Shown piece after piece: positions 6,423 to 8,780 of a stretch of DNA of 8,780 bases. Position numbers and translations under genes: made by a program. This stretch comes from Campylobacterota bacterium. Its GTDB lineage: Bacteria; Campylobacterota; Campylobacteria; Campylobacterales; Sulfurimonadaceae. Below the pieces are notes generated by a model that saw only the letters and a list, made by a program, of their open reading frames with translations, had not been told where the DNA came from and ran no database searches. Positions within the stretch are counted from its first letter, which is position 1. Every line of letters starts with the position of its first letter. The stretch spans positions 1 through 8,780 of the forward strand of contig JAADDU010000065.1 of the NCBI GenBank assembly GCA_013153755.1, written 5' to 3'.

Positions 6423-7648
6423 TACTTTTTAATCTCTTCTCTAGAAACAAATTCTAATACTGTAGCATTTATACAAAATCTGTTTTTACCATTTGGAGCA
6501 TCATCAAAAACATGTCCTAGATGTGCTCCTGATTTTTTTGCTATAACTTCAACTCTTTTCATACCAAAAGAGTTATCCACTTTTTCTATAGTTGCTCCAT
6601 CAACAGCTTTAAAAAAACTAAGCCAACCTGAACCAGAATTAAATCTATCACGAGTATCAAAGAGTATATCCCCTGAGATTTTATCTATAAATACACCATC
6701 TTTTGTATGTTTAAACTCTTCATATTGTTTACAAAATCTTCTATCTGTACTTTGATTAAAAGCCACATCAAAAGCTTCACTATCTGCGCCTAATTTGAAT
6801 TTTGCTAAAGCTTTATAAAATGTTTTTTCATCCATATAGCCTGTATATGCATATATCTCTTTAGCATCTTCTATAAAAAATACGGTAGGTGTTCCTTGGA
6901 TTTTTGAGCTAATCTTAAAACCTTTTAACTCATCTTGCTTTGCAATCCTAAGTGGTATATTGGAGTTATAATGTTCTAACACATCACTCTTAAATTTTTC
7001 ACAAAATTTACAATGTAGTGCATCTATAACTACTATCTCTTTACCACCTAAAGGGATGATGAAATCGGAGAGAGCCTCTTTAGCAAATTTTACACCCGTT
7101 GAGTGATTTGGGCAATATCCATGTGGATTTTTTGCTAAATAATTTTGATGATACCCCTCTGCTTTATAGAACTTATCTAGAGGTTTTATCTCTGTAGTTA
7201 TGTTTGCATATCCAGCTTTATTTAAAAGTTTTTGATACTCTATCTTAGTTTCTAATGCTATCTCTTTTTGTGTATCATTTGTATAATATAATGCACTTCT
7301 ATAGTTATTTCCTTTGTCATTACCTTGTCTATCTCCCTGTGTTGGGTCATGTAGTTCCCAAAAAGATTTGATGAGGGTTTTAGTGGAGATTTTGCTATCA
7401 TCATATACTACCTCAACTGCTTCTGTGTGGTTTATAATCTCATTACTTGGAGTTCTTTGACTAAGAACTTGTTCATAAGTTGGGTTGTCATAATTTCCAC
7501 CTGCATAACCTGATGTTGCTTTTATAACACCTTTAAGATTATCAAAATGTTTTTCAACACCCCAAAAACAACCAGCTCCAAAAACTATGGTTTGTGTATT
7601 TGCCATAAGTGCCATGCTAACTCCTAAAATTAAAAGTACATTTTTCAT
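6422..7648 (-). CDS. msrAB: Secreted MsrA - thioredoxin-like - MsrB fusion, methionine sulfoxide reductase
   Basis: The 408-residue protein repairs both epimers of oxidised methionine, probably in the periplasm. Residues 1-16 (MKNVLLILGVSMALMA) look like a cleaved signal peptide. The MsrA domain (about 19-185) has GCFWG with C27, Y58, E76, HDPTQGDRQGNDKG from H100, YRSALY, EGYHQNYL and the resolving-type C179 in GYCPNH. A thioredoxin-like domain (about 195-288) has CKFC at C213/C216 and cis-proline P254 in GTPTVFF. The MsrB domain (about 290-408) has AHLGHVF (H376, H379) and catalytic C392 in RFCIN; it lacks both zinc CxxC pairs, has Ser340 at the usual resolving cysteine and Leu343 in place of Pro in GWPSF, while C306 sits at the alternative resolving position. 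The ATG at 7648 is chosen because AGGA (7660-7657) lies 8 nt before it and the signal peptide starts there; an ATG at 7657 overlaps that site. Neisseria PilB has the same parts in the order Trx-MsrA-MsrB. Confidence 0.93.
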   Translation of the reverse strand: MKNVLLILGVSMALMANTQTIVFGAGCFWGVEKHFDNLKGVIKATSGYAGGNYDNPTYEQVLSQRTPSNEIINHTEAVEVVYDDSKISTKTLIKSFWELHDPTQGDRQGNDKGNNYRSALYYTNDTQKEIALETKIEYQKLLNKAGYANITTEIKPLDKFYKAEGYHQNYLAKNPHGYCPNHSTGVKFAKEALSDFIIPLGGKEIVVIDALHCKFCEKFKSDVLEHYNSNIPLRIAKQDELKGFKISSKIQGTPTVFFIEDAKEIYAYTGYMDEKTFYKALAKFKLGADSEAFDVAFNQSTDRRFCKQYEEFKHTKDGVFIDKISGDILFDTRDRFNSGSGWLSFFKAVDGATIEKVDNSFGMKRVEVIAKKSGAHLGHVFDDAPNGKNRFCINATVLEFVSREEIKK

Positions 7649-7677
7649 AAATGTCATCCTTTTGAAATATAAGTGGG

Positions 7678-7690
7678 AGTTTAGCAAAAA
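7678..7690 (-). promoter_or_regulatory. Extended -10 promoter of the msr genes
   Basis: Read on the minus strand, TTTTTGC (7690-7684) is followed by TAAACT (7683-7678). The TTTTTGC extension is identical to that of the consensus promoter at 852-864, while the hexamer is two changes from TATAAT, as expected of a promoter that needs an activator. Transcription would start near 7671, giving a leader of about 23 nt before the ATG at 7648. There is no -35 box; a 14-bp palindrome occupies that region. Confidence 0.6.
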
Positions 7691-7705
7691 GATTTTAACA
7701 ATAGT

Positions 7706-7719
7706 GGAACAAATGTTCC
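7706..7719. promoter_or_regulatory. Perfect palindrome, candidate Crp/Fnr-type operator
   Basis: GGAACA-AA-TGTTCC has perfect 6-bp arms. Its centre (7712.5) is 41.5 bp upstream of the start point predicted from the -10 at 7683-7678, the standard position of class II Crp/Fnr activator sites. It lies 5 bp after the stop of a Crp/Fnr-family gene and upstream of the msr genes. It differs from the classic FNR (TTGAT-N4-ATCAA) and CRP (TGTGA-N6-TCACA) sequences, so it would be a regulator-specific site. That the neighbouring regulator binds it is inference. No second copy was found elsewhere in the window. Confidence 0.6.
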
Positions 7720-7724
7720 TATCG

Positions 7725-8327
7725 CTACTTTTGTCTTCTTAATCTATTAAGGGATTGTCTAGTTATCCCTAGATAAGATGCTATATGTTCAACCTGAACA
7801 TCCTTTTTAAACACACCTGGAAAATAATGAACTAGGAGGTCAAGTCTCTCTTTAGCATTTTTTGTAAGTAGGTTAAAAGTTCTCTCTCTCATTATGGCAT
7901 AAGAGTCCTCAGCCATTTTAGTAGCAAACTTTTGCCATTTTTGACTGCTATCATAGAGAGATAAAAGGTCTTGTTTATTTATTTTTACAAGGGTTGTATC
8001 TGATAGTGCTTCAAAAGCAAGTACTTCAGGTATATTTTGAGTAAAGCTTACATAATCTACTACAGCTATATCCATAAGCATACGGTGGCTAAGTGAGTCC
8101 ATATTAAGGCAGTGAAATGTCCAAGTAAAGTCTCTTCCATCTTCTTCTAGTTTGTAAGAGCGAACTATCCCATCTAGTATAAAATAAAGTGACTGAGAAA
8201 CTTCAGAATCTCCATATATATGTTCCCCTTTTTTATAATGTACTTTTGTAAATAGTAAAGATAAGCTTTCCCACTCTTCATCATCTAAATGTATAAAATG
8301 ATTTATATACTCTTTGAGTTCTTGCAT
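7725..8327 (-). CDS. Crp/Fnr-family transcriptional regulator
   Basis: The 200-residue protein has a cupin-like cNMP-binding-type sensor domain (about 10-115; KKGEHIYGDSEVSQSLYFILDG at 32-53 is the typical beta-roll), a dimerisation helix at about 125-155, and a short C-terminal HTH with VEHIASYLGITRQSLNRLRRQK at 179-200, where TRQSLNRLR is the recognition helix. It has one cysteine (C73), so it cannot hold an FNR-type iron-sulfur cluster, and the cAMP-contact residues of true CRP are not evident; the ligand is unknown. The chain ends directly after the recognition helix, as is common in Bacteroidota/Campylobacterota members. No Shine-Dalgarno precedes the ATG. The position just upstream of, and codirectional with, the msr genes and the palindrome at 7706-7719 suggest that it controls them, plausibly in response to oxidants. 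Confidence 0.92.
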   Translation of the reverse strand: MQELKEYINHFIHLDDEEWESLSLLFTKVHYKKGEHIYGDSEVSQSLYFILDGIVRSYKLEEDGRDFTWTFHCLNMDSLSHRMLMDIAVVDYVSFTQNIPEVLAFEALSDTTLVKINKQDLLSLYDSSQKWQKFATKMAEDSYAIMRERTFNLLTKNAKERLDLLVHYFPGVFKKDVQVEHIASYLGITRQSLNRLRRQK

Positions 8328-8337
8328 TAACTATATA

Positions 8338-8391
8338 TCAATATTTTGTAAGATAATACTTATTTTTTTCATTAAGTTTATTAAATGCCAT
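8338..8391 (-). CDS. Possible 17-residue leader ORF upstream of the regulator
   Basis: In the 108-nt gap between the cheR-like gene and the regulator, an ATG at 8391 follows AAGGT (8402-8398) with proper spacing and opens 17 codons (MAFNKLNEKNKYYLTKY) ending in TGA at 8340-8338, 10 nt before the regulator ATG. The regulator itself has no visible ribosome site, so translation could re-initiate from this ORF. It is lysine/asparagine/tyrosine-rich, as any reading frame in such AT-rich sequence would be, so chance is a serious alternative. Confidence 0.3.
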   Translation of the reverse strand: MAFNKLNEKNKYYLTKY

Positions 8392-8422
8392 TTTTTTACC
8401 TTTATTTAACTTCTAAAATCTC

Positions 8423-8431
8423 AGTATAACA
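8423..8431 (-). promoter_or_regulatory. Candidate extended -10 promoter of the regulator gene
   Basis: On the minus strand TGT-TATACT (8431-8423) is one mismatch from the extended -10 consensus TGn-TATAAT and lies just after the stop of the cheR-like gene. Transcription would begin near 8416, giving a leader of about 89 nt that contains the possible small ORF at 8391-8338. No palindrome like the one at 7706-7719 is nearby, so there is no visible sign of autoregulation. Confidence 0.4.
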
Positions 8432-8435
8432 TAAA

Positions 8436-8780
8436 CTAATTATATATTTTTTTATAGATACCAAAAGCTATATTTTTGAGATTTTTATTCTTATAGATAT
8501 AATCAGCATGACCTTTTATAAAAATACCACCTTCATTTAACATATCTATTATGATTTGTGTGGCTTGTATTCTTTTTATCTCATCAAAGTATATAAACAT
8601 ATTTCTAGATAAGATTACATCATATTTTTCTTTAGTTACATCTATACTAAATATATTTTGTTGCTTAAAAAAAGTATCTTTTTTAATATCTCTAGATATA
8701 GACAACTTGTTATCATCCACTTTTGTAAAATACATATCTCTTGTTTTTTTGTCTACACTATATAATGAATGTTCATCATA
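8436..8780 (-). CDS. CheR-type chemotaxis protein methyltransferase, C-terminal part
   Basis: The frame is open at the window's right edge and stops with TAG at 8438-8436, leaving 114 C-terminal residues; the ATG at 8735 is internal, since family sequence (YSVDKKTRDMYF) continues upstream of it. CheR methylates glutamates of chemoreceptors with S-adenosylmethionine in the cytoplasm. The visible part is the SAM-binding half: IFSIDVTKEKYDVILSRNMFIYFDEIKR corresponds to the CheR motif DLIFCRNVLIYF, followed by MLNEGGIFIKGHADYI matching LxPGGxLxxGHSE. The ending is short, without a C-terminal TPR or regulatory extension. The N-terminal receptor-docking domain lies outside the window. Its relation to the regulator downstream is unclear; they are codirectional but appear to have separate promoters. 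Confidence 0.85.
   Translation of the reverse strand, partial: YDEHSLYSVDKKTRDMYFTKVDDNKLSISRDIKKDTFFKQQNIFSIDVTKEKYDVILSRNMFIYFDEIKRIQATQIIIDMLNEGGIFIKGHADYIYKNKNLKNIAFGIYKKIYN

Noticed and set aside
6390..6755. Plus-strand open frame of 121 codons
   Set aside because: It lies antisense over the MsrB domain and the start of the MsrA paralogue, both with clear family motifs; its translation resembles no protein.
7649..7687. Longer msr fusion starting at 7687 or 7657
   Set aside because: The upstream codons would place 9-13 residues including charged ones before the signal peptide, and only the ATG at 7648 has a properly spaced AGGA.
7706..7719. The palindrome as a terminator hairpin of the regulator gene
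   Set aside because: On the minus strand no U-run follows directly, and the stem is only 5-6 bp; its position relative to the -10 fits an operator better.

Overview
The window is AT-rich chromosomal DNA, most likely from a free-living member of the Campylobacterota (Sulfurimonas/Sulfuricurvum/Arcobacter-like). The grounds are the low GC, the promoters built on an extended -10 (TTTTTGC + TATAAT) without a -35 box, and the gene order TPR/zinc-ribbon protein - rnhA - rnc - aroC. From memory, that order also occurs downstream of dnaG in Campylobacter jejuni. Genus-level placement is inference.

Left part, plus strand (1-5895): the 3' end of an AsmA-like DUF748 envelope protein; a YeiH/UPF0324 membrane transporter with its own promoter; then a compact, mostly overlapping run that looks like one operon. 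This run holds a 155-residue protein of unknown function with an HTH-like N-terminus, a membrane-anchored TPR protein ending in a four-cysteine metal knot (LapB-like architecture), rnhA (RNase HI), rnc (RNase III), aroC (chorismate synthase) and a 72-residue acidic protein of unknown function. Most junctions overlap by 1-26 nt, and three of the starts are GTG.

Right part, minus strand (5937-8780), convergent with the first: read in transcription order there is the 3' end of a CheR-type chemotaxis methyltransferase, a possible 17-codon leader ORF, a Crp/Fnr-family regulator, a secreted three-domain methionine sulfoxide reductase (MsrA - thioredoxin-like - MsrB) and a divergent MsrA paralogue without a signal peptide. 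Between the regulator and the msr genes lies a perfect 14-bp palindrome, GGAACA-AA-TGTTCC, centred 41.5 bp upstream of the start point predicted from an extended -10 box. That is the spacing of a class II Crp/Fnr activator site, so the regulator probably controls the msr pair.

The most interesting part is this regulator/msr module. It combines an unusual domain order, a Cys-less (zinc-free) MsrB with a relocated resolving cysteine, a divergent GCHWC-type MsrA, and one transcript apparently serving both periplasm and cytoplasm. No tRNA, rRNA, CRISPR array, IS element or convincing terminator was seen, and no intergenic gap exceeds about 110 bases.
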